Positions 22,786-34,012 of a DNA stretch of 64,000 bases are shown here, piece after piece. The position numbers and the translations under genes were made by a program. The notes beneath the pieces are model-generated. The model was not told the DNA's origin. It saw only the letters and a program-made list of their open reading frames with translations, and ran no database searches. The stretch is from positions 124,001 to 188,000 of the forward strand of contig JAHLMK010000018.1 of assembly GCA_019915135.1 (NCBI GenBank). The letters are read 5' to 3'. Origin of the DNA: Strobilurus pachycystidiatus (lineage: Eukaryota; Basidiomycota; Agaricomycetes; Agaricales; Physalacriaceae). Position 1 is the first letter of the stretch; every line of letters starts with the position of its first letter.

Positions 22786-23750
22786 TAGGGCAGTGGAAAA
22801 AACCGAGGTTTGGATACCGAAACATTTTTTACCGGTTAATTACCAGGTAAAATACCGGTTCGAAACCTCGGGGGTCAAGAGGTAGGTTCGGAACCTGTCA
22901 CATGATATATTCACGTGATGCGCTGGTGGGAGGTAGACATGAGCACGAATGTCGGATATTTTCGGATATTTCAATTATATTTGTATCCGACATCCGAAGA
23001 TATTCGGATGTCGGATGTCGGATACCTCTCGGATGTCGGATGCTTCTCGGATGTCGGATGTCCACTTTCTGAGCAGACATCCGAGACATGATAGTGTGGG
23101 CTGTAGTATATGAGTGTTCTGTGTTAGCTATGTGACTCTAATTGACATTTACACACAGTGTAATACCATAACTTCATAGTAGGTATGGTTTCAGGCTGCT
23201 CTTGATGCAATATTATGCCAATACTCATGGATATTCAGATATATTCGAATATATTCGGATGAATATTCACAAATATTCGGATATTGGACAATTATCTCGG
23301 ATGCAATGTCGGATATCCATCCGAATACGAATATCTGGGTTTGAGGTGCACATATTCGTGGTTCGGATGTCGGATACATCCGAATAGACACTCGTGATCA
23401 TGTCTAGTGGGAGGACCGAGGTTCGAGAAGTTGGAACCGTTTGTGGCGCACAGTGGTAATCATGTCCTGGTACATTGTATATCTGTAGACAATACAAGTA
23501 GTGACATATGAAGCTTTTCATGAGTTTGATAGGGCATAAAGGATTGGAGACTCCAGAACTGGGATTTAGGAAGCCATTTGTGGCTGCTAGACTGAGGCGG
23601 GGCTGGGGCGAGAGGCGCGCGGCGGGATCACGTGAGAGAGCCACGTGCAGGGTTGGAACCGGTAAAAAACCGGTTCGAAACCTGGCGGGGCGGCGGGGTA
23701 GGTAAAATACAGGTATGATACCACCCCCAGAGGTTTTTTCCACTACCCTA
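22786..23750. mobile_element. hAT-like MITE inserted in the terminal repeat of the outer element
   Basis: Termini TAGGGCAGTGGAAAAAACC (22786-22804) and GGTTTTTTCCACTACCCTA (23732-23750) match inversely at 18 of 19 positions. The 8-bp target duplication TTCGCCAC lies at 22778-22785 and 23751-23758. The target is the right TIR of the outer element. The interior again has ACCGGTT/GGTAAAATACC and CACGTGA motifs like its relatives, and carries the TCGGAT-rich element. Confidence 0.88.
22936..23404. mobile_element. TCGGAT-rich palindromic element, 469 bp
   Basis: GACATGAGCACGAATGTC at the left end and the reverse complement of the right end (GACATGATCACGAGTGTC) match at 16 of 18 positions, with TA on both outer sides. 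More than ten copies of CGGAT (often TCGGATGTCGGAT) or the related ATATTCGGAT lie in its two ends. This is typical of transposase-binding subterminal repeats. Non-coding. Confidence 0.72.
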
Positions 23751-23803
23751 TTCGCCACCCTACTGGCCCCGCCACAAGCCAAAAGCTCATCGAGCAAAAT
23801 GTA

Positions 23804-23885
23804 CTGCCCCAGTGAGGCTCGAACTCACGACCTTCCGATTGTCGTTCTAACAGTCGGACGCTGTAACCAACTCAGCCATGGGGCA
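23804..23885 (-). tRNA. tRNA-Asn(GTT) with an 8-nt intron
   Basis: The mature sequence is the same as the tRNA at 7944, in opposite orientation. Only the 8-nt intron differs (GAACGACA here, GCATGACA there). All stems are intact. Its 3' end lies about 40 bp from the end of the transposon cluster. Confidence 0.93.
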
Positions 23886-24159
23886 CATGGACGACCCTCA
23901 GCAGATTGTTTCGAATCCAGTCAGTAATCAGTAAGGTATAAGCCAATGTGTATAGAAAGCGTCCTCCCCGTAGCGATCTTCGGATCTTTCTTGCCCCGCT
24001 GGCCCTCACGCTCCTTCCTGACTCGCTGTGTTTCATGCAAAAGTCCGCACGAGCTCCTACTACTGTGTATGCTCTTTTGCAGCCAAAGCTGCCAAACCAC
24101 ACCGTCGTAAAGGTGTATCAAAATCATGAGGAAGTGTTCATGTCAGTCCGTGCACTGCT

Positions 24160-25079
24160 TTATTGAGACCAGCTTTCGGCGTTCACTCTTGTTCTTCTCG
24201 GCCATCGCCAGTACCATCTTCTCCCATCGGTACACCTCGATTTCCCTCGCCGAAGCTGACCGTTACCCCGTCTTTTCCGTCTCCGCAGTACGAGCAAGAA
24301 CAGCAGCAAAAATATCAACGCCAGGCCAAGGCCAATCCCGATCGGTAATCCGATTGCCAGCCCCAGACGTTTCGAATGCGAATAAGTCGGCTCAGATGTG
24401 CCTGTCGCGGACGGTGCGATAGTATGCACGATGATAGTCGGCCCAGATGGTAGTGACATCGTCGGCAGCGCCGTTGATCTGTATAACACTCATCAGGACC
24501 AAAGTCAAAATCTGTTCCAGACGTACGATTGCTCGTCTACCGTCAGCGCCAGCGATCCGATGTCCAGTCTCTGCTTCCCATCACCCAGGTACGTCACGCA
24601 GAAGATCGTTTCGTCCCCCTCTCGAAGATTGATCACCGAAACTATACTTATGGGTGGTGAAAAGGACCGCGCGACGGTAGTGTTTGCTTGCACGACCGTG
24701 ATATTCATGGGAGAGGTCGTGAGGGCGGACGTGGTCAAGTATATCGCCGAAGCTAGGGAACAGATCGACTGTTTAGGTCGCCGGCTTTAGAGGGAATGCC
24801 ACGCACCGTGCGCTCTGAAGAACATTTGCGGTATAATCGCACCTCCGCCAGAAGTAGATATCACGACATCGTCATTCACGGCAAGAGTTTTCCTTCATCG
24901 AGTCATCTCTCTGCAGTTACACATATGGGAAACGCTCACCAGCCACCGTCTTCACAAGTCTGAGAGTTCTCCTGACATAGGAAGGGTGTATAGGTAATCG
25001 AAGAATTCGTGTTTGAGATGGTGATATTAGTTGACGCTCCCAGAGCAAGGAGAGGAAGAAGAAGCAGGAGCAAGAACAT
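24160..25079 (-). CDS. Single-pass membrane protein with signal peptide, unidentified
   Basis: The start at 25079 gives a strong signal peptide (MFLLLLLLPLLALG), then a Thr/Ser/Asn-rich secreted domain with N-glycosylation sites (NITISN, MNITV, NTTV). A single helix IGLPIGIGLGLALIFLLLFLLVL follows, and then a basic stop-transfer RRRKRRG. Predicted introns include one beginning GTGAGCG after the CEDGGW region and another ending CCCTAG before SAIYLTTSA. The middle exon ends near 24505-24530. The topology resembles fungal Mid2-like or other wall/surface sensor proteins. The cytosolic tail to 24160 is Arg/Trp-rich and its exact end is uncertain. Confidence 0.62.
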
Positions 25080-25306
25080 TGGCGGGACACAAGATGGTAC
25101 GCATCGTTATGAATGGCATGCGAACGTAAGGCATGCTTATGAGGGCGGCTCAAGTCAGATCTGTCTGCATGGTGACGGATCGACGAATGAATAGAAGTGA
25201 CTGACATGTCGATGGAAGCGTGATTGATGGTGATTCGGCCTACCCGGTGAGTACAAATACCTACTTTGTACTAACTTAAGTCGTCGCCATCATTTGCCGC
25301 CGACCA

Positions 25307-27115
25307 TCACATTCCCAACTTCTTCAGTATCTCATCCGGCTTCATCTTCTTGAGATCGTCCGCGCCGAGGTTATTGTCCTTCATCTTAAGTGCAAGTTGT
25401 TCGAATAAGCTCAACAAACCAGCCTGTCTTTCTTCGCCTGTCGCAGCACCCAGGGCAAAGCCTTTTGGGGCCGTGAGGGGGTCGACTTCGTACTCGTCAA
25501 GGAGCTGCTGGCGGACTTTAGACGCCGAGATCCCGACGCTCTGTGCGGACGGGATGAGCGCCTCGTACATGAGACGGACAGCCTGAGGGTCTCCGCTCTT
25601 GAGGGCGCGATAACGCGCAGAGGCAAATGTGGCCTTATCTGCATAAGTGTGGGTGAAATGATTCGATGTTCGGAGTTAAGGGTACCAACCTCGACCGAGT
25701 TCAAACCGTACGCCGTGATCCTCATGAGGATATGGGCGCGTAATCTGCGAGTTGTGTTAAGTAGCTGGTCTGTAGATCTATAGATACTGCGGACTTACGA
25801 CGTAATCCAAATGGTGTTCACGAGATTCTTCGAGTAGCGAAAGCTGATTCAAAAGTGCCGGCGAACGCTTGAAGGACGGGTCGGGAGTGGGGAAGGATGC
25901 CGAGTCCAAACCGTTGCCACTGTCAGTGTCTTCCGTAGCAATGCCCTTCCCTTTTCCGTTCCCCACAGGTGGCGACGACGTGTTCAGATCGAAAGTCTGC
26001 TTGCCACAGATCTGTTTATGTGGGGCGGGAAAGCCCTGTTTCCAGTCCTTGACTTGGCACTCCCTGCGTGAACGTCGTTCAGTAAGGTTCAGTGGCAAAG
26101 AAAGGTGATACTGGCTTACCTTCCGCAATACATGATCGTCCTACCCAAAGGCTTGCACTTGGCGCACGCCCTAAGGGTAAGTCCCTGCTTGCGACACATG
26201 TCTTCGTCCTTCCTGCATACCTGACACAGGACTACCTCGCCTTTGCCGTCACTCATAGCCTCTTTTTTCAGTTCCCTCGCCGCCGAATTACCCATTGCAT
26301 CCTTGACGGACTGCCAGCTCTCCTTGCCCACCTCCGTCTTGGCGGTCTTGCGCGATTGATTCTGGACCGTCTTGACGGCTTCTCGTATGCCGCGCTGGAA
26401 TGACCCCTAATCAGTGATATGTAAACGAGAGCACCGAAGGGGAACGCACATAAGCATTGAAGATGCTCCAGAGCGTCATGCTAATGAAATAGCTGCGATG
26501 GATACGATACGCATTCGCCAGTTTGGAAAGACAGGCGTTCTGTTCTCCGGATGGGGGCTCAACCATCTTCTCAAACTGCGCGTTCGGAAGGTGAACCACT
26601 GGCCGGAGCTCATTCGAGAGAAGGTCGTCTGGAAGATGCTTCTTCAGGAGCGAAAGGAACCCAGGCTCAGCAAGGCCCTTGACGGTCATCTCGGGGCACC
26701 ATCGCCTGTGGTCCTCCATGTCGGGACCAGCGCAGCACGCCACGTACAACCCTTCCAGGACTAGCTCCTCTCGGCGCTTCTGAGACAGCCCGAGCCACTT
26801 CTGTTCGAGTTCTTCTGAAGCAAATGCAGGAACGACAGCTTTCGCCAGGTCGCCTTGTAGTCGACTGATCTCCTGGGTCTGGTTGTATGCGTCGAGGTCG
26901 AGAGTCCCTGAGCGCGATATGGTTCGAGACATATTGAGTTCGGATGGTGAAAGGATTTTGAAAATGTTGGGCCCGGATCTGCCTTTGGGGAAGATTCTCT
27001 GGAGTTCATCTTCCCAGCTTCTGTTCCAGGCAGTGCGATTGTTGTGTTTGTCGGGTCGCATAGTGGCAAGTTGAAAGATCGAAAGATCGAAAATTGGAAA
27101 TGAATTTGTCGTCAC
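25307..27115 (-). CDS. MYND-type zinc-finger protein
   Basis: From 27115 the N-terminal exon gives ~230 residues of helical unknown sequence (VLEGLYVACCAGPD, WCPEMTVKGLAEPGF). Next comes a linker exon (KESWQSVKDAMGNSAARELK). Then the MYND finger has the full ligand pattern: CQVCRK..MC, ACAKC, MYCGRECQVKDWK, and HKQIC. The C-terminal exons are RYRALKSGDPQAVRLMYEAL and a tail ending KPDEILKKLGM at 25307. MYND fingers bind Pro-rich peptides; many basidiomycete genes carry this domain without assigned function. A second possible start (internal ATG at LATMRPDKH) lies 18 codons downstream. At least four short introns. Confidence 0.82.
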
Positions 27116-27493
27116 GATCAGGTGATCGAGTTATTCTCCCAGCCAAACATGTACACAGTGACACAGTGACACTGCGAACTTTGAAGCTGGGCGAAGCTTC
27201 TGCTTTCACGATGTCCCATCTGCCGGGGGCCAATTTTACGATAGTATCCGTTCATCTAGGACCAACTCCTGGCGCTGTAAAGTGAACGTATCCGCCAAAG
27301 GAGTTGTCCACTCGAACAAGGTTAGGGGGAAGGAGACTGGACGAGGTATTGGAGGGTCGGAGATGATACCAAAGACTCCATCGTATGAGTCGGAAGTTGC
27401 ACTAATAATGACAGATCTTTCCAAGATCGTTCGTAACAGTCGGACCAGTAGTATTGCTTTTGAGGATGTATGCATCTGATACAAGAGAGTATT

Positions 27494-29426
27494 TTAATAC
27501 ACGCTGAAAGGAGGCGAAGGGGGTGTATAAATTGGCATCGCCGTCGGGCCTGGCGACACCATGGCCTGCCTTGTTCTCATCTCATCTTCCATTCGTTCCC
27601 GCCTCTTCTTTTCCCGCTCCGCCTTCTCGCGTTTCTCCTCCCTCTGCATCGCAATCCATCTCTCCATGCAACGCACCGCCGCCCCGGGATCCTTCTTATG
27701 TCCCAATAAATACCCCTGCAGTTCAGCAGTCGAAAACTCGTCCGATGGTACGAGCTCTGCGAACTGCTTTGTCAGGCTGTCCAGCGATACATCTTCCTTT
27801 GACTTTGTGATATCATACTCGGGCATCCGACTAACGGGGTAAAATCGACGGTACAGCGCCTCGGCCTGTTCCTGTGCGGCGAGACGGTACTCGATCTTAC
27901 GGTCAACACGGCCAGGACGAAGTAAAGCGGGGTCGAGACGGTCGACATAGTTAGTGGTAGCAAAGAAAAGCTTTCCTTCTTCGCTGCCAACTCCATCAAT
28001 GACATTCAAGAGACCGCTCAGGGTGACCGTGGAACGTCGAGGAGTAGGTTGATAGCCGTGGGGAATGAAACGATGATTGGAGAACCTTTGCTCCTCGTCT
28101 TCCCGAGACGGAAAGGCACAGTCAATGTCCTCAATGAGAAATATCGAGTGTTTGGGCACAGAAGAAGCTGCGCGCTGGAGAAATGCATCATCGACTCTGC
28201 AACGTGATTTAGTTGACTATGGACGACGATTGAGCATGTCCTTACGACTGAGAAGCGAGGGAGAGAGAGTAGATTTCGAACCCCATCTCGCCAGCCAAAG
28301 CGTAGATTGTGGAACCTGAGTAGACCTACTAGTCAGAGGATTCTCGCAGATAGAGAACTCAAGGACGTACTCTTTCCAGTTCCTGGTGGTCCATAGAGTA
28401 GGAACCCCATGCGGTGAGGAATGCCGGCCTCGTTGTACCACGCTTCAGACTCGACAAATTCGCGTGCATCCTGGAGGAGTGAGTCGAGAACACCATCGCG
28501 CAGAATGATAGACTCGACGGGACGGCGTTGCTTGCGCTTGACATCTGACCACACTCCAGACGGATTTGGCGGATATGCATGGGGCATCTGTTTCGCTTGT
28601 CAGCTCCATGAAAGCTACATGGCATGACTCCGAGACCCACATAGCTGTCCGTGGAATGCACGATAACATTCGGCTTACTGACAGCGATGTAGCTTGTGCG
28701 CGCGTCCTCTACAAGGTCCGACAGTACCGACATGTCGAGGGAGTACACCCTACATCAGCAATCAGAACAAATCGGTCGACATCATCATCGATCGCACGTC
28801 AAGTATATCGTTCCTGCAGACGAGGTACCAATTCCCATGGGCAGTCCAGTATAGAAACCGTTTGTTCGCTTAATCTCCAGCCAGTAGCCATTCCACCGGA
28901 AGAGCTGGGGTAGATTGTACGTTGGTACGTAGGAAGCGTTGCCCTTCCTCATATTTTCCGGTCCATTTTCGATGCCCCATTCACGCTTCGAGCTCTTCGC
29001 GCTGACCTTGAAATCTTTTGAAGGCGACCATACCTTTCGCCGTGTCTATGAATGGCTGTTAATACCCTGATTGACGGCTTGAACACTTGTAACTCACGAT
29101 GAAATGAATAATCCATTCATACGCTGGATCTCCCTCATCGAAACGCGCCGTCATTGAGTATTCTATCAAACATGTCGGAATCATTAATGCCTTTCATAAT
29201 GAACCCAGGACGTACGAAACCGCACTCTCTCCATGAGCCAATGGCACAGCCGTCGCCCAGTCTCAATGAGGGTCCCCAGGACAAGTAGACGAGCACTTCT
29301 TCCGATATACGACTCACCGGCGACCAGGGCAAAAAGGGATAACAATGGTCCCAGAAAGGAAGTCGAAGTCGTCAGATTCGAGTACGACGACGTCGCGGCG
29401 TAGGAGTAAGACGGAAGGTCCATCAC
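27494..29426 (-). CDS. BCS1-type AAA ATPase
   Basis: Mitochondrial-type AAA ATPase of the Bcs1 clade; Bcs1 itself translocates the Rieske protein for complex III. From 29426 the N-terminal exon holds a hydrophobic segment (TSFLGPLLSLFALVAG). A short exon with MTARFDEGDPAYEWIIHFI matches the BCS1_N pattern. Walker A GPPGTGKST lies near 28366-28392, Walker B is IFLIEDID, and the second region of homology is FATTNYVDRLDPALLRPGRVD with its Arg fingers. The C-terminal tail after LQGYLLGHKKDP is a highly charged EKREKAEREKKRRER coiled coil ending at 27494. Fungi often have many divergent Bcs1-like paralogues. The charged tail suggests a paralogue rather than canonical Bcs1. Several introns. Confidence 0.87.
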
Positions 29427-30145
29427 GAAGCCGATAGTTTTCGATTCACAAGTTGGGCCTTTTCAATGAGCGAAGCCGGGTAAAGGAAATGCGCGAAGTG
29501 GCGCAAATAAAGACAGAAACGTCGACTTCTTAACTGCTATGCACACGGCCATAATCGGAGATAGACGGCCACGAGGCTGTTCCGGATCCTATCCTATCTC
29601 TCAATTTCTCAGCGACACGTTACGGTCAAGTGGACACAGACCTGGAATCCTGGATCAAAACCTGCCACAGCTAGGCGCCAAACAGCAGTGATAAACGATC
29701 AGAAATAGGAGAAGAATCGACAGGATTGGGAATTCTGCGAGGCGGAGGTCCAGCGGAATTCGGAACCACTTTCACGACTGTGGAACCCGGACATCAAAGC
29801 AGTGCACATCCGGACGAAACAACGCCCACTGTCTCCAGGTCTCGGCACAGGTATCATATTGCTAGAGGGACGCTTGGTCAAGAAGGGTCAAGAATACTCC
29901 AAAGGAGATCAATAACAACGAGGATCGCCGGAACAGCAATTGTACTCGTGTTGACCGCCCCACTCGGAGGAGCAAGCAGAATTCATTGATAAGCATCGAG
30001 GGGAAGAATTTACCGAAAGACGCGGTGTGGATCTGCACTGACGGCAGCGCTGTAAGGGTATCTGCGTACAATTCGCATACAGCGCTTCGGAGAGAAGCGT
30101 TCTGACTATTGACATATTCGTGTCAGATGGAGCGAATGTAAGATT
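29427..30145. other. Intergenic stretch, no supported gene
   Basis: Overlapping ORFs of 60-87 codons on both strands. One minus-strand frame (29862-30071) has a hydrophobic run, but no splice continuity to the next ORF could be established. Confidence 0.4.
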
Positions 30146-30595
30146 CTACTTGAGCCAGACACATACGCTAAAGAGACACCGACCGTCGACGATAGTAAGT
30201 ATATCCGAATGCGCAGCTAAACTGAGTATCAATCTTCTGTTGAGATACATACGCTGACGAAGACCCAGGCAGGAAATTGGAGTATGCTTGAACGCAGAGC
30301 CCGAATCGGCTGGTCTATATGGTTCCTCGCGACAAGACGGATTGTGGCGAGTGATTAGGTCGCCATCTACTTGATCACAGAGATCTCGCGCGGGAAGAAG
30401 AATGAAGCAGGATGATGCCAAATCCACTTGACTGAGCTCAAAGATGCTGTTAGGCGCTCGTTTTGATACTGCGATCAAGAGGAAATCACCTGTTTGCAAA
30501 TCGTAAACGACTGTCCACACCTCCGTTTGGATTGCATACCATAACGTTCGACTCGGTGGACGAGGGGAAGTGTGAAGGTGCGGTGTCTGGGACAA
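30146..30595 (-). CDS. Hypothetical protein
   Basis: 149 codons, reading WTVVYDLQTGDFLLIAVSKR followed by ELSQVDLASSCFILLPARDL. It has an ordered mix of residues but no recognised domain. Donor-like GT sites exist near its end, so the gene may continue leftward toward 29.9 kb. I cannot name a function. Confidence 0.35.
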   Translation of the reverse strand: MSQTPHLHTSPRPPSRTLWYAIQTEVWTVVYDLQTGDFLLIAVSKRAPNSIFELSQVDLASSCFILLPARDLCDQVDGDLITRHNPSCREEPYRPADSGSAFKHTPISCLGLRQRMYLNRRLILSLAAHSDILTIVDGRCLFSVCVWLK

Positions 30596-31605
30596 AGAGC
30601 GGCCAATTTGACGCGAACTGAGCGCCTATTGACAATTGCAGAGCATGCGGTCAGGGGCAGAGTGTGGTTAAAGTGCCAAGCATCGCGTTATACTGTCGCT
30701 TATACATGGTCTGAAGTGGCATCTGCTTGTTGTCAAAATTAGCGCTGCACAATCCAGAGTCAACAGGTGATACACACAGGACTTCTGATATTCCAGCGTC
30801 TATGAGGACTCTGTCATTTGGAGCGCCAGTGTTCGGATCGTCAAGTCCACGACATTCTGCACGGACTGGCAGATCTCCAAATTAGATCCTGGGACACTAT
30901 ATGACTGGGTGGTATCAGACTCAAGACGAGCAGAGAAAGAATTTCAATGAGATCCCGTGGTGGTCAGAGGGGAAGCACGATTCACTGTCAGGGAAGGGAA
31001 AATAGTGAACAGGCCTGATACTGATGTAAATGTCAGCGTCCACAGCACTGTAGTCAGTTGCTGGCATAAATAGTCTTGCCAGCGTCTGTTTCACTGGAGA
31101 ACCTTACCAGAAAATTGGCACGACAATCCGTAGACGGTTCATGCTAGTCATGACTCATGACGGTTGTGCATAGGAAATCAAGATAGGGGCTCTTACCCTT
31201 TTGTGTGATCGTGGCGCCGATCGTGTTCTGCATCTTTTCGTCCTAACTTCGACAGCACTCTCAATCTCCTGGCTCGTTCAAGGCTGAATTGCATGCCCTA
31301 TTTCTGGCGTCGAGCTTATGCTCCTGTCTGCATGTACCGACGTGACTGTCTTGCTTGTCCGAGAATGGCACAACAAATGTCGGATCTCAAATCGACCCAA
31401 GAACAACACTCTTCGAATTTGGCAACTGCTGTGCATCCGTCCCCTTGTGCCAATTCTGTACTTGAATCTTCGCCGTCAATTGCCGTTCCGCTTCTTGGAC
31501 AATCACTAGTGCGCACCTTTACTTATTGTGTCTGTCGTTATTGTTCAACACAACAGCACGGCTATAAAGGCCTCACCCAGGGTACACTACTTCGCATCTC
31601 CCACC
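30596..31605. other. Intergenic stretch; upstream region of the next gene
   Basis: No coding signal seen. A forward ORF at 31293-31688 overlaps the start of the downstream gene in another frame and lacks motifs. Confidence 0.4.
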
Positions 31606-33593
31606 ATGCTCTACACCACACCAAAACAATTTTCGTCATGGATGAACAGTCCTCATCCACCCAGTCCCCTACGCTCGTCTTTCGGTAACGACAATGTCTG
31701 CTCTGAGCCACCGCCACCCACTTTGCCTTGCAAGCGACCGCGAGGCACGATCCTAGAAAGGTGGACGCGCAGAGGAGCCCTGAGACGACGCTCTCATTCG
31801 CACGCTAAACGAACTAAAGTGGCGCGCTTTCGGCAGCGCGTTGCTCAGCGACAAATTGATCTGGCCAGCCAGAACGGCGACGCCTACTCATCTGATGGCG
31901 GCTCGTCTTGTTTCAACGTCTCGCCACTTGGATCTCCGACTGGCTCCTACTCTCCTTGTGCGGACATCGACATCGAAATCATGAGCTCCGGAACGACGAC
32001 CCCCCCCAGCGAATATTTTGCGGCTGAATGGGGAAGCACCGACTCGATGGACTCCTCGACAACTCCCTTCTCAAACTCGTCTACTTCCAGTCACCCCGAT
32101 GAGTCTGAACCCGAACCCTTCATTCCCCCCTTCATGGACACATCCCCACCAAGCTCACTGGGCGAATTTGATATAGCCAACTGTGACGAGGATGCCATTG
32201 TCATCATGAACAGCTCACCACCTTCTGCTACGCCACAAAGAGCAAGTCCATTCACTTCGCAGGAGGGCGTAGTCGACATTTCTGGTTCCTTGACTTCTGA
32301 TTCAAAATCGCAGTGCGACAATGGATTGACCTTTTCTCTATACCTAAGCGCACCTCCCGGACTGGGGCCACCGTCACATAAGAATACTACATCGATCTCA
32401 GGTGACTGCTTTGGGACTTTCTCAGGTGGATTCGATGCTCGGACTGCGTCTGATTTGACTGCCAGCCCCAGGGTGAGAACTGTGGAGCTCCCGGAATCCT
32501 TCTCCAGTGTTCCCTCCGATATCTGGCATAGCAGACTGCTCGACACGTCACGTGAAACCGAAGGAATGTCTAGTTTCGAGGCACCTGCTACCTTCTTCTA
32601 CGACACACATGTGTCCACCCATCCCCATCATCTCGAGTGGTATCGTTACACCGACGGTTATTCGGAGAACAAATCACTGAAGGACTCTCACTTGAATCAT
32701 ACAGTGGACAGATTACTCTCCTGGAGTGAGTATTCCGGGTTCCGATCTATGTGTTCATGCACTTACCGCGTCGCGTCATAGTCGACTCACTAATGCTGCA
32801 CAATGCAGACCGCTACGAAGACAACCCATTCATCGTTTTCTATCGCCCAGCTGGCTCCGGCGTAGACAACGTCCTGCCCATTGACGTAGAGGACCTATGG
32901 CGAGTAGTACGACACGAAATGCCCTTGGTTTACTTTCCTATCAAGATCTACGGACGTTTTCACGACAAGGATAACAATCCCACTCAGGACAGGTCGTCGC
33001 CTAAGACCTGGAACGAGCTCCACAGAGGTACAGCTCTGTTGCTAGCCATGAAGGCAGGATGATTTACCCGCTTGACAGATCTTTTGCAGATCGAATCCCA
33101 CTTGAGCATGCTTCGCAAGATGGTTGTATGGTGTACGTGCTCCTTAGAGCCATTTCTTCCCATCTGACCAAGTTCTGTCTTCAGGCGACGTTTGGCTCAG
33201 TGTCAATCGCAAAACCAGACCAGAGGCAACGCTGTTCACTTCGCCGCAAGACAAACACAGGCTCTGTAGCGCCACAGACGCCATGCGCAACATCCGTGAA
33301 GCCGTCTGGCCCTGCTTCTTCCCCCCTTGGATGTCCGAACCAGCAAACTGGAGCAATCTCGAGCAAAGTGAGCGTCTTTGCGCCTACCCCTGGCATAAGT
33401 TCTGACGTGATCTGCAGTTCTAACCGGCATCATATCTCTGATCTGTAGTTTTCATAGGTTTAGCATCGTTGTCAAAGCAACTCAAAAACTGTGGTATATT
33501 CCCCCAACCCAACCGAAGCCGCTGAGGAATAGGAAACGGGAGTCTCTGCTTCGTGCTGTGCTTACCGGGGCGAGTTCGCGCGAGTTCGAATAA
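31606..33593 (+). CDS. Ser/Pro-rich hypothetical protein
   Basis: The start at 31606 (MLYTTPKQFSSWMNS) is preferred over an in-frame ATG at 31528 because it lies closer to the first ordered sequence. The first exon (~385 codons) is a disordered Ser/Thr/Pro-rich region with a basic patch (RRGALRRRSHSHAKRTK) that could be nuclear targeting. After an intron starting GTGAGTATT at about 32727, conserved-looking sequence follows: RYEDNPFIVFYRPAGSGVDN, VLPIDVEDLWRVVRHEMP, then GDVWLSVNRKTRP and WPCFFPPWMSEPANW. A last 3' exon after CTGCAG near 33419 ends at 33593. At least four introns. No named domain; the folded C-terminal part looks like a basidiomycete-specific family. Confidence 0.68.
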
Positions 33594-34012
33594 TGAAGTG
33601 AATGTATTCGCAGTCATGATGACGACCACATTTGAATGACCTTTGATGCTTGACTCTAAGTTTCGTTGGGAATACTAGTTTGCATATCTCTCCCTACTCT
33701 CTAGTTTCTACGTGTAAAATGTCGACGGCCCCTTCCTTCGCCAGAGGAGCACACCTCCCTTTTCGTGCTTCCTGTATCGGATTACAGAAATGTGCGAAGT
33801 GAGTTTACATTCATACTCATGACGCCTGTTGACCCGTGAATAATGCTTTCCAGACGCAGGGCTATATACCGCTTCTCGAAGTGCCCAGCTACAGAGAAAA
33901 AATGTGCAGCAATGCACCACGCCCGCCGTATGCATTGAAAGACCAACAAATATATCGAAAGCGATCTAAATTAACTAGTGATGTGGTACCCGACAAATAA
34001 AGAAAGAAACTC
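33594..34012. other. Short intergenic stretch between convergent genes
   Basis: Contains only ORFs below 80 codons. It presumably holds both 3' UTRs. Confidence 0.4.

Larger units (their letters stand above)
10980..23762. mobile_element. Outer hAT-like element ends enclosing the nested transposon cluster
   Basis: The left terminus is TAGGGTGGCGAAGCAAACC at 10980-10998. The right terminus GGTTTACTTCGCCAC (22771-22785) continues as CCTA at 23759-23762 after removal of a younger insertion, giving a 19-bp inverted match with one difference. Both halves share internal motifs (ACCGGTAAGATACC, CACGTGA boxes) with the 331-bp MITE at 8096. The flanking 8-mers (ACCTCGTC and CTGGCCCC) do not match, so a target duplication is absent or lost. 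The host element would be only about 0.5 kb without its insertions. Confidence 0.72.

Noticed and set aside
23191..23391. ORFs rich in Ile/Tyr/Ser in the TCGGAT element
   Set aside because: Translation of a short repeated hexamer, not protein.
22936..23404. CRISPR-like array
   Set aside because: Repeats are short, irregularly spaced and inverted, without unique equal-length spacers; the host is a eukaryote.
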